DNA of 64,000 bases from an uncultured Bacillaceae bacterium (GCA_937934645.1 CALGYZ010000071.1:1-64000); one strand, 5' to 3'; positions 18,883-27,735 are shown, counted from the stretch's first letter. The notes: generated by a model from the letters alone, not told the origin. Program-made: numbers and translations.

Positions 18883-19866
18883 TTAAAATTCAGCCAATTC
18901 CCGCATTGCCTTTTCGACTTTTTCTTCATTGACCATAAAAAAATTTTCCAATGGAGGAGCAAACGGCATTGCCGGTACATCCGGTGCCGCAAGCCGCATA
19001 ATCGGTGCATCCAAATCAAACAGGCAGTGTTCGGCAATAAGAGCTGCTACTTCGCTGATCACACTTCCTTCTTTATTATCTTCCGTTATGAGTAATACTT
19101 TTCCTGTTTTCGTCGCTACTTCAATAATCGCTTCATGATCTAACGGATATACGGTCCGTAAATCCAGAACACATGCGGAAATTCCTTCTTTTTCCAATTT
19201 TTCTGCCGCATTGAGCGCATAGTGGACACATAAGCCGTACGTAATAACGGTGATATCATCCCCATCTCTTTTCAGATCAGCCTTTCCAATCGGGAGGACG
19301 TAATCATCATCGGGCACTTCCCCTTTAATTAAACGATAAGCACGTTTATGCTCAAAAAACAAAACCGGATCATCATCGCGAATCGCAGCTTTCAACAATC
19401 CTTTCACATCATATGGTGTGGAAGGCATAACGATTTTCAAACCCGGTTGATTAGCGAAAATTGCTTCGACCGATTGGGAATGATACAAACCACCGTGCAC
19501 ACCACCGCCGTAAGGGGCGCGGATGACAAGAGGACAGCTCCAGTCATTATTTGACCGGTAACGGATTCGTGCCGCCTCGGCAATAATTTGATTGACGGCA
19601 GGCAAAATAAAGTCGGCAAATTGCATTTCTGCCACCGGCCGCAAACCGTACATCGCTGCACCGATCGCCACCCCGGCAATGGCGGATTCTGTCAGCGGGG
19701 TATCAATCACCCGGTCTTCCCCGAAACGTTCATACAGGCCTTTCGTTGCTTTAAAAACACCGCCCTTTATACCGACATCTTCACCGAGCACAAAAACGTT
19801 TTCGTCTCTCTCCATTTCTTCATGTAAAGCCGCCGTTACCGCATCAATATAAGAAATTACCGCCAT
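18883..19866 (-). CDS. bkdAB: Branched-chain 2-oxoacid dehydrogenase E1 beta
   Basis: Beta subunit (327 residues) of the thiamine diphosphate-dependent E1 component. EDVGIKGGVFKAT and RVIDTPLTESAIAGVAIGAA are characteristic, and the Glu in TPLTE-AI is the family's thiamine-activating region. AAGGAGGGG precedes the ATG. It begins 12 bases after bkdAA and ends 20 bases before bkdB, so the three are one operon. Confidence 0.95.
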   Translation of the reverse strand: MAVISYIDAVTAALHEEMERDENVFVLGEDVGIKGGVFKATKGLYERFGEDRVIDTPLTESAIAGVAIGAAMYGLRPVAEMQFADFILPAVNQIIAEAARIRYRSNNDWSCPLVIRAPYGGGVHGGLYHSQSVEAIFANQPGLKIVMPSTPYDVKGLLKAAIRDDDPVLFFEHKRAYRLIKGEVPDDDYVLPIGKADLKRDGDDITVITYGLCVHYALNAAEKLEKEGISACVLDLRTVYPLDHEAIIEVATKTGKVLLITEDNKEGSVISEVAALIAEHCLFDLDAPIMRLAAPDVPAMPFAPPLENFFMVNEEKVEKAMRELAEF

Positions 19867-19878
19867 AAAAGCCCCTCC

Positions 19879-20868
19879 TTATTCTTTATAAACATATTTT
19901 AGGGAGTCCTCCGGATCCGCATACGGGGCCGATTCAGCATAGTCTGTAGCCTCATCAACAATTGCCGTGATTTTTTCCTGTAATTCTTTTTCTCGCACAT
20001 CGTCCAAAATCCCCGTCCGACGTAAGTAATGTCCGAAAACCAGTAACGGATCTCTTTCCCTTGCCCGCTTTACTTCATCCGGATCACGATAGTTGTCATC
20101 ATCATCACTGGAATGAGGGGTGAAACGGCTTGTTAAAACTTCGATCAATGTCGGTCCTTCCCCGCTTGCGGCTCTTTCCCTCGCTTCTTTCACCACCCGG
20201 TACACTTCAAGCGGATCACTTCCATCCACCGTGACGCCCGGCATTCCGTATCCGGCCGCCCGGTCGGAAACACGCTGGCATGCCAGCTGTTTTGATAATG
20301 GTACTGAAATGGCATACTGGTTGTTTTCACACATGAAAATGACCGGTAATTTGTGAACACCCGCAAAGTTCAATCCTTCATGAAAATCCCCCTGATTGGA
20401 AGAACCTTCTCCAAAAGTAACGAAGGTTACAAAATCCTTGTTTTTCATTTTGGCGGCAAGAGCAAATCCCGCAGCATGAGGGACCTGTGTTGTTACAGGA
20501 GAAGAACCGGTAACAATCCGGTTTTTCTTTTGTCCGAAATGGTTCGGCATTTGCCGTCCCCCGGAATTCGGATCTTCCGCTTTGCCGAAAGCGGCAAGCA
20601 TGACTTCTTTTGCCGTCATGCCAAACGAAAGGACGACTCCCAAGTCCCTGTAATAAGGCAGAACATAATCTTTTGTCCGGTCCAGGGCAAAGCTTGCACC
20701 GATTTGGGCACCTTCATGGCCTTGACAGGAAATAACAAAAGGAATTTTCCCCGATCGGTTTAACAGCCACATTCGTTCATCTAATTTTCTGGCCAAAAGC
20801 ATTTTTTCATACATTTCCAACACAGTTTGACCGCACAAACCTAACTGTTCATGACGGACCTTTTCCAA
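19879..20868 (-). CDS. bkdAA: Branched-chain 2-oxoacid dehydrogenase E1 alpha
   Basis: Alpha subunit of E1, 329 residues, binding thiamine diphosphate through GEGSSNQGDFHEGLNFA (the GDG-type motif) and an HSSDDD phosphorylation-loop-like stretch. The start is TTG with AAAGGAGG seven bases upstream. With BkdAB it decarboxylates the 2-oxo derivatives of valine, leucine and isoleucine and loads the lipoyl arm of BkdB. Confidence 0.94.
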   Translation of the reverse strand: MEKVRHEQLGLCGQTVLEMYEKMLLARKLDERMWLLNRSGKIPFVISCQGHEGAQIGASFALDRTKDYVLPYYRDLGVVLSFGMTAKEVMLAAFGKAEDPNSGGRQMPNHFGQKKNRIVTGSSPVTTQVPHAAGFALAAKMKNKDFVTFVTFGEGSSNQGDFHEGLNFAGVHKLPVIFMCENNQYAISVPLSKQLACQRVSDRAAGYGMPGVTVDGSDPLEVYRVVKEARERAASGEGPTLIEVLTSRFTPHSSDDDDNYRDPDEVKRARERDPLLVFGHYLRRTGILDDVREKELQEKITAIVDEATDYAESAPYADPEDSLKYVYKE

Positions 20869-20891
20869 ACGGCTAACCTCCTTTGGACTTG

Positions 20892-22313
20892 TTAAATATG
20901 AATTGCTTTTCCGTCAATTTGCAACCCGGCTTCTGGAAAGATCTCAGATAACGTCGGATGGGGATGAATGGTATAAGCGATTTCATCCGCCGTGGCATCC
21001 AAAAATTTTGCAAGGCTTGCTTCTGAAATTAATTCTGATGCTCGTGAACCGATAATATGGACGCCGAGCAGATCCTCGGTTTCAGCATCGGTAATCATTT
21101 TAATAAATCCGTTTGTCTCATCTTCCACCACAGCTTTTCCGACCGCCTGAAAAGGAATTTTACTGATTTTCACATGGTTATACTTCTTTTTCGCTTCCGT
21201 TTCCGTCAAGCCGATTGCGGCAATTTCCGGATGGGAATATATACATCGCGGTACCATCGTATAATCCAAAGGTTGGGGATCTTTACCGGCCATATGTTCA
21301 ACAGCAGTAATACCCTCTTTTGCCGCTACATGGGCAAGCTGCAAACCGCCGATACAGTCACCGATCGCGTAAATATAAGTTTCTTTTGTTTGATAGTACG
21401 GATTCACTTTAATAAAATTCCCGTCTGTTTCAATATTTGTATTTTCCAGTCCGATGCCGGAAATCTTACCTGTCCTCCCGGTCGAAATTAGCATTTTTTC
21501 CGCTTCAACTGTTTCTGTTATTCCTTCCTTTTCAATCTGAACAGAGACACCGTTACCTTTCTCCAATGTATCGGGTAATACTTTGGCATTGGTATAAATT
21601 TGTATACCTTTTTTCGCAAACAGGCTGGAAATCTCCGCACTGATCTCCTCATCCTCGAACGGTAAAATCCGTTCTGCCTGTTCAATGATGGAAACGTTAA
21701 CATTAAAATCGGCAAGTAGTGATGCCCATTCTGTTCCGATCACACCGCCGCCGATAATCATGATGGACCGCGGCAGCTGATTTAATTCCAGCATTTCCAT
21801 TGATGAAAAAATATATTCTCCATCGACTTCTAAACCGGGAATGTTTTTTCGCTCGGATCCTGTTGCAATTAATAAGAATTTGGGGATAAGCATTTCTGTC
21901 TTTTGCGGGTCGTCTGTTTCTATGGAAATGGTACCGGCTAACGGGGAGAATATGGAGGGGCCTAAAATCCTGCCATAACCGTGGTAAACATCAATTTTTC
22001 TTTTTTTTATAAGCAGTTCTAATCCTCTGTGAAGCCGGTTAATGACAGATGCTGTTCGTTTCCGGACAGCGCTAAAATTAATTACGGGATCTTCCGTTAT
22101 GATTCCGAATTCACCGCTGTTTCTTACCATCCGGTAAATCCCGGCGCTTTGTAACCATGTTTTTGTCGGTATACAACCGTAATGCAGGCATGTACCCCCC
22201 AGCTTATGATTTTCTACGATGGCAGTTTTAAATCCAAGCTGGGTGGCGCGGATCGCTGCCGTATAGCCGCCGATTCCGCCGCCTAAAATGACCAAATCAT
22301 ATTCTTTTGCCAA
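20892..22313 (-). CDS. lpdV: Dihydrolipoamide dehydrogenase E3 of the bkd complex
   Basis: Flavin disulfide reductase of 473 residues. FAD motif GGGIGGYTAA near the N-terminus, redox-active pair Cys42/Cys47 in GGTCLHYGCIPTK, second nucleotide motif GGGVIGTEWAS, and the C-terminal catalytic HPHPTLSE. It reoxidises the lipoyl group of BkdB with NAD+. The operon position, rather than the sequence, identifies it as the branched-chain rather than pyruvate E3. Confidence 0.94.
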   Translation of the reverse strand: MAKEYDLVILGGGIGGYTAAIRATQLGFKTAIVENHKLGGTCLHYGCIPTKTWLQSAGIYRMVRNSGEFGIITEDPVINFSAVRKRTASVINRLHRGLELLIKKRKIDVYHGYGRILGPSIFSPLAGTISIETDDPQKTEMLIPKFLLIATGSERKNIPGLEVDGEYIFSSMEMLELNQLPRSIMIIGGGVIGTEWASLLADFNVNVSIIEQAERILPFEDEEISAEISSLFAKKGIQIYTNAKVLPDTLEKGNGVSVQIEKEGITETVEAEKMLISTGRTGKISGIGLENTNIETDGNFIKVNPYYQTKETYIYAIGDCIGGLQLAHVAAKEGITAVEHMAGKDPQPLDYTMVPRCIYSHPEIAAIGLTETEAKKKYNHVKISKIPFQAVGKAVVEDETNGFIKMITDAETEDLLGVHIIGSRASELISEASLAKFLDATADEIAYTIHPHPTLSEIFPEAGLQIDGKAIHI

Positions 22314-22335
22314 AAAACCACTCCTTATCCGGAAA

Positions 22336-22371
22336 GGATCCCTTTCTTTTTTTCAAAAGAATAAGGGATCC
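22336..22371. repeat. Inverted repeat between bcd and lpdV
   Basis: GGATCCCTT (22336-22344) and AAGGGATCC (22363-22371) form a hairpin within the 67-base bcd-lpdV gap. There is no good T run on the minus strand, so a processing or stabilising stem is as likely as an attenuator. Confidence 0.5.
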
Positions 22372-22380
22372 CTTCAGTTT

Positions 22381-23481
22381 TTATTTTTTCCGGAAATTGT
22401 AAATACTTTTTTCATTCAATAAAAAGTTTTTCCGGATTTTTCCGATACTTTCTATTCTTTCTTCAGCCATCCGGTCAGCGGCTAAATAAGACGGAATATT
22501 ATCCCGTTTGGATATTTCAAATACCCTTTGGATATTATCATAAATTTGTTCAATTTTCTTAAATGCACGTTCCCGGTTGTAGCCGTGCAATTCATCGGCA
22601 ACATTTATGACACCGCCGGCATTGATCACATAATCCGGTGCATAAACGATGCCTTTTTCATGCAACATATCCCCGTGCCGGTTCTCTTTCAGCTGGTTAT
22701 TGGCCGAGCCGGCAATAACTTTCGCCTTTAATTGCGGTATCGTTTCATCGTTAAGAACGGCACCAAGGGCACATGGCGAGAAAACATCACATTCTACTTG
22801 ATAAATGTCATCTGGATCCACCGCTTTGGCGCCGAACTCTTCCACTGCACGTTTTACCGCATCACGATTGATGTCGGTAACGATTAAAGAAGCCCCTTCT
22901 TTATACAAGTATTTACATAAATTGTAAGCAACATTCCCTATGCCTTGGATGGCAACAGTTTTTCCCGCCAAGGAATCATCGCCGAAATATTCTTTCACTG
23001 CTGCTTTCATACCTTGATATATGCCGTATGCGGTTGCCGGAGACGGGTTCCCGGAAGATCCAAATCCCTCGGACACACCAACGACATAATCCGTTTCTTG
23101 ATAAATCGTATCCATATCTTCAACTGTAGTACCCACATCTTCAGCTGTAATATATCTGCCGTTTAACCCTTGAACGAAACGCCCGAGCGCGCGGAACATT
23201 TCTTCACTTTTATCTGTCCTCGGGTCCCCGATAATGACGGTTTTTCCACCGCCGAAATTTAAACCGGCTGCCGCATTTTTATAAGTCATCCCTCTCGCAA
23301 GTCTGAGCGCATCGATGACGGCATCTTCTTCTGATTTGTATGTCCACATCCGTGCACCGCCTAGAGCCGGACCCAATGTTGTATCATGAATGACAATAAT
23401 CGCTTTTAATCCCGACTGTTGATCCTGGACAAAATGCAACTCTTCATAATCATACTTTTCCATATATTTCAATATTTCCAT
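22381..23481 (-). CDS. bcd: Leucine dehydrogenase (branched-chain amino acid dehydrogenase)
   Basis: NAD+-dependent oxidative deaminase of leucine, valine and isoleucine, 366 residues (B. subtilis Bcd 364). Catalytic Lys80 is visible in AAGLNFGGGKTVI and the nucleotide-binding GIGNVAY follows. ATG at 23481 has AAGGAGG eight bases upstream; a GTG directly before it is rejected. It is the first gene of the bkd operon here. In B. subtilis the phosphate butyryltransferase and butyrate kinase genes (ptb, buk) flank it, and both are missing in this window. Confidence 0.96.
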   Translation of the reverse strand: MEILKYMEKYDYEELHFVQDQQSGLKAIIVIHDTTLGPALGGARMWTYKSEEDAVIDALRLARGMTYKNAAAGLNFGGGKTVIIGDPRTDKSEEMFRALGRFVQGLNGRYITAEDVGTTVEDMDTIYQETDYVVGVSEGFGSSGNPSPATAYGIYQGMKAAVKEYFGDDSLAGKTVAIQGIGNVAYNLCKYLYKEGASLIVTDINRDAVKRAVEEFGAKAVDPDDIYQVECDVFSPCALGAVLNDETIPQLKAKVIAGSANNQLKENRHGDMLHEKGIVYAPDYVINAGGVINVADELHGYNRERAFKKIEQIYDNIQRVFEISKRDNIPSYLAADRMAEERIESIGKIRKNFLLNEKSIYNFRKK

Positions 23482-23617
23482 CACAGTATCCTCCTTGCTG
23501 ACGATAATTATGTATAATCAGACAATCCATCATAAAAATTTTTTGTTATATACTAAGAATAAATTAAATTCTGTTATGAATTCAATAATAATTTGCAAAA
23601 GAAAGAAAATAAATTGT

Positions 23618-23632
23618 TATTTTCAGTAAGAT
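23618..23632. promoter_or_regulatory. Possible CodY-like site upstream of bcd
   Basis: TATTTTCAGTAAGAT matches the CodY consensus AATTTTCWGAAAATT at 11 of 15 positions and lies in the bcd-bkdR gap. CodY represses bkd in B. subtilis. AT-rich sequence makes chance matches likely. Confidence 0.25.
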
Positions 23633-23642
23633 TTTGCATATT

Positions 23643-25691
23643 TTACAGATAACGGTTCAGTTTGTAGTATAAAGAACGGATAGAAATGCCGAGTTCATCC
23701 GCTGTTTTTGTTTTATTTCCCCCGTTCTTTTTTAAAGTGTATAAAATGATTTTTTTCTCATACTGTTCCATTAATAAATATAGTGGCGTTGAATCCATAC
23801 TATGATGATTTACGGTTTCCGGCCCGGTGCCCGGGTTATGTTCAAGCGGAGGGAGATGTCCGATTTTGATTACTTTTTCATGCGCCCGCATAATGCTTAT
23901 CGCCCGGCCCAAAACATTTTCTAATTCCCGTACATTTCCCGGCCAATTATAAGTTTGTAACAGGCGGATCGCATCTGCTGAAATGCCGGAAACATTTTTT
24001 CCGTATTCATGATTTAATTTGGCAATTAAACTTTTACATAATAAAGGAATGTCATTCAGCCGCTCCCTCAAAGGAGGGATGCAGACAGGGATCCGATTCA
24101 ACAATAGATACAAATCTTCCAGGAAATTTCCTCTTTCGACTTCCCGCTCCAAATCCCGGTTCGTTGCCGCCATAATTTTCACATTGATCGGAACAGACTC
24201 CGTACCCCCGATACGGTAAATTTTCCTTCCCCGGAGAACACGCAGTAATTTTTCCTGCCCGTCGAGAGAAAGTTCATCAATTTTATCAAGAAAAATGCTT
24301 CCGTTGTTTGCCTTCTCATACAAACCTTTATTTCCTCGCCTGCCTGTACCGGAAAAAACATCTTTCTCATAACCGAACCATACTCTTTCCAACAAGAAAT
24401 CTGAAATTTGTGCACAGTCAAAGCGGATAAACTTTTCATCTTTCCTGTTACTTTCATTGTGTATGGCATGGGCAAACAAGTCTTTTCCTGTTCCGGGCTC
24501 TCCCATGAGCAATATACAGGCGGGAGTGTTGGCGCCAATCCTTGCCTGATTTACAGCTTCCTTCATTTCTTCTGTATCGCAAGCAATATCGGCAAAAGTA
24601 TATTTCGCCTCTTTCAAACGGATCCGTTCCTGTGCTTTTTCCAGCTCATCAGTCAATTCCCGGATTTCGGACATATCGTGCAGTATGCCGACGCTCCCCT
24701 TTATTTGGTCGTCCACAAGCACCGGTGAAACATTGACTTCGACTTCCTTCTGCCCGGGTCCGACGAACATTCTCACCCCGCGCAGCGGTTTTTTCGTTCT
24801 TAAAACATGCATATGCAAGCTTTCACCTTTATATATATCCAATGTAGGAATTTTACCGGTTATTTCCTTTTCCGTTAATCCGGTCATTCGTTTATAAGCA
24901 GGGTTTATTGCCAATCCTTTGCCTTGTTCATCAACAACAGAAATGGCATCAATGCTCGTATAAATTACAGTCTCCAACAAACTTTGAAGTTCCGTTGCTT
25001 TTGTTATGTGATTCGCAAATTCGAGAAAGCTGTCCATGTTTTCGAAAACCGAACAAATCCCATGAAAAGTCTCCTGGTTATCCATTAAGGGAATAACAGA
25101 TAATACTGCCTTTTGACCGTTGGGAAAAATAAATTGCCGGTGTACACGCGGCTTTTTTGTTTTTAACGTTAACAAAATCTCACTTTGCGGAAAAAGGTTT
25201 TTTACGCTTTTTCCTATTACCTGCTCTTGCTCGAGCCCCGATAATTGTTCGGCAGCTTTGTTAAATACGGTAATTTTTCCGGTGTGATCGGTAATCATGA
25301 CCCCGTTCCGGAAGGATTCAAAAGTAAGTCCATTCTTAAATACTTTGTACCGGAGCCGGCCGATTAATTTTTCTTTTTCCTCCAACATGGTAACCACCAT
25401 ACTGGCTGCCGTTCCAGAAACGACAACGGAACTTTTTGCATACTTTTGCAGATCCTTATAAATCTCTTCATCCCCACTAACGTCAAAAATAATATCGTAT
25501 TTCTGACTAAATAAATACCGTTTCCAATCCGGACCGTACGGGATACCTTCCTTTATGGCCAATTGTATGCCCGGAGCATTAATATTTTCGTCAATAATGA
25601 CTCCTAAACATATGGACTTCAGATCTCTTAAAGCTTTTAATAAAGCAACCCCGCTGTCTCCGGCACCAATTATCATAGCTATATACTGCAA
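23643..25691 (-). CDS. bkdR: BkdR-like enhancer-binding protein with degenerate AAA+ domain
   Basis: A 682-residue regulator: N-terminal Rossmann-like domain (MIIGAGDSGVALLKAL, to about 100), two PAS domains (about 120-220 and 235-345), an AAA+ domain (365-600) and a Fis-type helix-turn-helix (656-680). Family layout and position next to bcd match B. subtilis BkdR. Walker A is intact (GEPGTGKD, 397-404). The sigma-54-contacting loop reads DVFSGT (444-449) instead of GAFTGA. Walker B is SIFLDKI with Lys470 where Glu is expected. The segment FLEDLYLLLN (523-532) lacks both arginines of FREDLYYRLN. TTG start with AGGAGGG nine bases upstream. It may bind DNA and ligand without activating sigma-54. 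Confidence 0.9.
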   Translation of the reverse strand: MQYIAMIIGAGDSGVALLKALRDLKSICLGVIIDENINAPGIQLAIKEGIPYGPDWKRYLFSQKYDIIFDVSGDEEIYKDLQKYAKSSVVVSGTAASMVVTMLEEKEKLIGRLRYKVFKNGLTFESFRNGVMITDHTGKITVFNKAAEQLSGLEQEQVIGKSVKNLFPQSEILLTLKTKKPRVHRQFIFPNGQKAVLSVIPLMDNQETFHGICSVFENMDSFLEFANHITKATELQSLLETVIYTSIDAISVVDEQGKGLAINPAYKRMTGLTEKEITGKIPTLDIYKGESLHMHVLRTKKPLRGVRMFVGPGQKEVEVNVSPVLVDDQIKGSVGILHDMSEIRELTDELEKAQERIRLKEAKYTFADIACDTEEMKEAVNQARIGANTPACILLMGEPGTGKDLFAHAIHNESNRKDEKFIRFDCAQISDFLLERVWFGYEKDVFSGTGRRGNKGLYEKANNGSIFLDKIDELSLDGQEKLLRVLRGRKIYRIGGTESVPINVKIMAATNRDLEREVERGNFLEDLYLLLNRIPVCIPPLRERLNDIPLLCKSLIAKLNHEYGKNVSGISADAIRLLQTYNWPGNVRELENVLGRAISIMRAHEKVIKIGHLPPLEHNPGTGPETVNHHSMDSTPLYLLMEQYEKKIILYTLKKNGGNKTKTADELGISIRSLYYKLNRYL

Positions 25692-25720
25692 ATTTCAGCA
25701 CCCTCCTGAAAACAAGATAC

Positions 25721-25749
25721 TTGACAAAATTACATTTTCTAACAATACT
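25721..25749 (+). promoter_or_regulatory. SigA promoter of yqzF
   Basis: Perfect TTGACA (25721-25726), 17-base spacer, AATACT (25744-25749), about 80 bases upstream of the yqzF start. Confidence 0.55.
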
Positions 25750-25829
25750 GCGGATATGGGAAACAAAACAGGGAGATGTTATTTAAATTTGTGTGTGGAG
25801 AGAAATTTGAGAATGAAAGGGGCAGGGTC

Positions 25830-26072
25830 GTGGCAAGACTGATCGCTTTTTTGGTGATCTTATTACCTGGCATCGTTGCGGTCACAGGAATAAAGCTCAT
25901 TCGTGACAGTTTTTTTCAAATTTTTCATTGGCCGTTTTCTGGTTTTTGGACGCAATGCTTTGGCGGAACGTTCATGTTCCTGGCCGGCAGCGCTTTTATA
26001 GGCGGATTTATCTATCACCGTGATAAAAAACGAAACAGGGTTAAAACGCGCCGGTTCAATTCATCACGGTAA
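25830..26072 (+). CDS. yqzF: Small membrane protein, DUF2627 (YqzF)
   Basis: An 80-residue protein with two membrane helices (LIAFLVILLPGIVAVTGIKL and a second around FGGTFMFLAGSAFIGGFIY), a conserved KLIRD segment between them, and a basic tail (HRDKKRNRVKTRR). Size and sequence fit B. subtilis YqzF. GTG at 25830 with GAAAGGGG upstream is the start; the frame is open from 25776 but upstream residues do not fit. It overlaps the 3' end of the convergent glpQ gene by nine bases. Function unknown. Confidence 0.85.
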   Translation: MARLIAFLVILLPGIVAVTGIKLIRDSFFQIFHWPFSGFWTQCFGGTFMFLAGSAFIGGFIYHRDKKRNRVKTRRFNSSR

Positions 26073-26801
26073 AGCAGACAATTGATTTCTTATTTTTACG
26101 GCTTTTCCGGGGAAGTCGGTAATGACGGCAGATGTTTTTGCTTTCATAAACATGAATAAATCCTCTTTTTTGTTCACAGTATACGGACGGACCCGGATTC
26201 CGTACTTTTGCGACTGTTCAATGAGTGCTACTGACATGACCTTATGGTGCGGATGAATCCCTTTAGCTCGAATGGCCTCGGCGTAAATCCATGGCATATA
26301 CATTTTTTCGGAAAAAAGCGGAGCTGTTTCAATTTCAGGAGCCAGCCGGTAACAATAAACAATCGAATAATGATTAAAAGAGGACAAAATCACCCGCTCT
26401 TCCATTTTGTATTTTTTTATTAAATAAACGGTTTTTTCTTCCAGTTCATAATTTTCATGATAGCGGTTTTTTAACTCAATATTAGCAAGCATATCCGATT
26501 GTTTAAACCAGCAGAAAAATTCTTCCAGCGTCGGAACCGGCGCCTTGTATTGACCGTTTTGAAATTTGGCTCCTGCATTTAATCGTTTCAATTCTTTTAA
26601 TGTCAGATCCCAGACGTATCCGCTTCCATCGGTTGTCCGGTTTACTTTTTCGTCGTGAAAGATCACAACTTCCCCGTCTTTTGTCAATTGAACATCCAAT
26701 TCAATTCCATCCGCCCGTGCCCGCCTTGCCTCTTCAAAAGCGGGCATCGTATTTTCCGGGTGCGTGCCTTTTGAACCCCGATGACCGAAAATTAATGTCA
26801 T
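26064..26801 (-). CDS. yqiK: Glycerophosphodiester phosphodiesterase
   Basis: GDPD-family hydrolase of 245 residues that releases sn-glycerol 3-phosphate from glycerophosphodiesters. HRG and ENT at the N-terminus (FGHRGSKGTHPENT), the metal pair in ELDVQLTKDG and the catalytic HDEKVNRTT are all present; NIELK follows. No signal peptide, so cytoplasmic. It lies downstream of spo0A, separated by a strong hairpin, as yqiK does in B. subtilis. Confidence 0.92.
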   Translation of the reverse strand: MTLIFGHRGSKGTHPENTMPAFEEARRARADGIELDVQLTKDGEVVIFHDEKVNRTTDGSGYVWDLTLKELKRLNAGAKFQNGQYKAPVPTLEEFFCWFKQSDMLANIELKNRYHENYELEEKTVYLIKKYKMEERVILSSFNHYSIVYCYRLAPEIETAPLFSEKMYMPWIYAEAIRAKGIHPHHKVMSVALIEQSQKYGIRVRPYTVNKKEDLFMFMKAKTSAVITDFPGKAVKIRNQLSALP

Positions 26802-26833
26802 TCATCCCACCCGACCAGAAAGAAAAATATGCC

Positions 26834-26874
26834 GGAAAAAAACATTTTTGATTCCTTCAAAAATGGTTTTTTCC
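26834..26874 (-). terminator. Terminator after spo0A
   Basis: Seventeen pairs with one mismatch: GGAAAAAA and CATTTTTGA (26834-26851) against TCAAAAATG and TTTTTTCC (26857-26874), with a five-base loop. It begins three bases after the spo0A stop. Confidence 0.85.
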
Positions 26875-26876
26875 GT

Positions 26877-27671
26877 TCAGGAAGCCTGGTGTTCCAAACG
26901 TAATTTGTCCGCAACCATTGCAATAAATTCGCTGTTCGTCGGCTTAGCTTTTGACATGCTTACGGTATAACCGAACAAATTCGATATGGATTCGATATTC
27001 CCACGGGACCAGGCAACTTCAATGGCATGACGGATTGCCCGTTCAACACGGCTTGCGGTTGTATTATATTTTTTCGCAATATCCGGATATAAAACTTTGG
27101 TAATCGAACCGAGCAATTCAATATCGTTATACACCATGGAAATTGCTTCACGTAAGTATAAATATCCTTTAATATGTGCGGGAACGCCGATTTCGTGAAT
27201 GATGCTCGTGATGCTGGCATCAAGGCTTTTCTTGGACTTTTTGTTTTCTGTTGAATTCGTTCCGCCGCTGTGGACCGCCGCACTCTTCGCATCATGGGAA
27301 TCCGTCCGATAAACCTGCCGAATTTGATTAACCAGCTGCTCCATATCAAACGGTTTTAGTACAAAATACGACGCGCCCAATTCTACAGCTTTTTTCGTCA
27401 CATCTTCCTGGCCAAAGGCTGTCAGCATAATAATTTTTGTCGGCAGATCTTTTTCCCTCAATTTTTCTAAGACCGCAATTCCATCGAGATGGGGCATAAT
27501 GATATCAAGAAGTAGCACGTCAGGCTTTAACTTTTCAACCATGGAAAGGCAATCCTGTCCGTTATAAGCAATGCCGACAATTTCAATGTCCTCCTGGTTA
27601 TTTATGTAATCCTGTAACAACTGGATTAACTCTTTATTGTCGTCGACAATGCATAATTTTATTTTCTCCAC
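26877..27671 (-). CDS. spo0A: Sporulation master regulator Spo0A
   Basis: Response regulator of 264 residues that controls entry into sporulation. The receiver domain (1-125) has the acidic pair Asp10/Asp11, phosphoacceptor Asp56 in VLLLDIIMPHLDG, and Lys in VLKPFDM. A short linker rich in Ser/Asn/Lys leads to the Spo0A-specific DNA-binding effector domain (about 150-264), including TASRVERAIRHAIEVAWSRG and the C-terminal PTNSEFIAMVADKLRL. It is phosphorylated through the Spo0B-Spo0F phosphorelay. A SigH-type promoter overlapping a 0A box lies upstream. Confidence 0.98.
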   Translation of the reverse strand: MEKIKLCIVDDNKELIQLLQDYINNQEDIEIVGIAYNGQDCLSMVEKLKPDVLLLDIIMPHLDGIAVLEKLREKDLPTKIIMLTAFGQEDVTKKAVELGASYFVLKPFDMEQLVNQIRQVYRTDSHDAKSAAVHSGGTNSTENKKSKKSLDASITSIIHEIGVPAHIKGYLYLREAISMVYNDIELLGSITKVLYPDIAKKYNTTASRVERAIRHAIEVAWSRGNIESISNLFGYTVSMSKAKPTNSEFIAMVADKLRLEHQAS

Positions 27672-27706
27672 TTAACATCCCCCTTTTTTTGTATATGTAT
27701 TGTAAC

Positions 27707-27735
27707 AATTTCGACAAATCGAATGAAAATTCCTT
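27707..27735 (-). promoter_or_regulatory. SigH-type promoter with overlapping 0A box, spo0A
   Basis: Minus strand: AAGGAATTT (27727-27735), 11-base spacer, GTCGAAATT (27707-27715), a good SigH match. TGTCGAA (27710-27716) is a Spo0A-box core overlapping the -10, consistent with the autoregulation known at spo0A. Confidence 0.6.
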
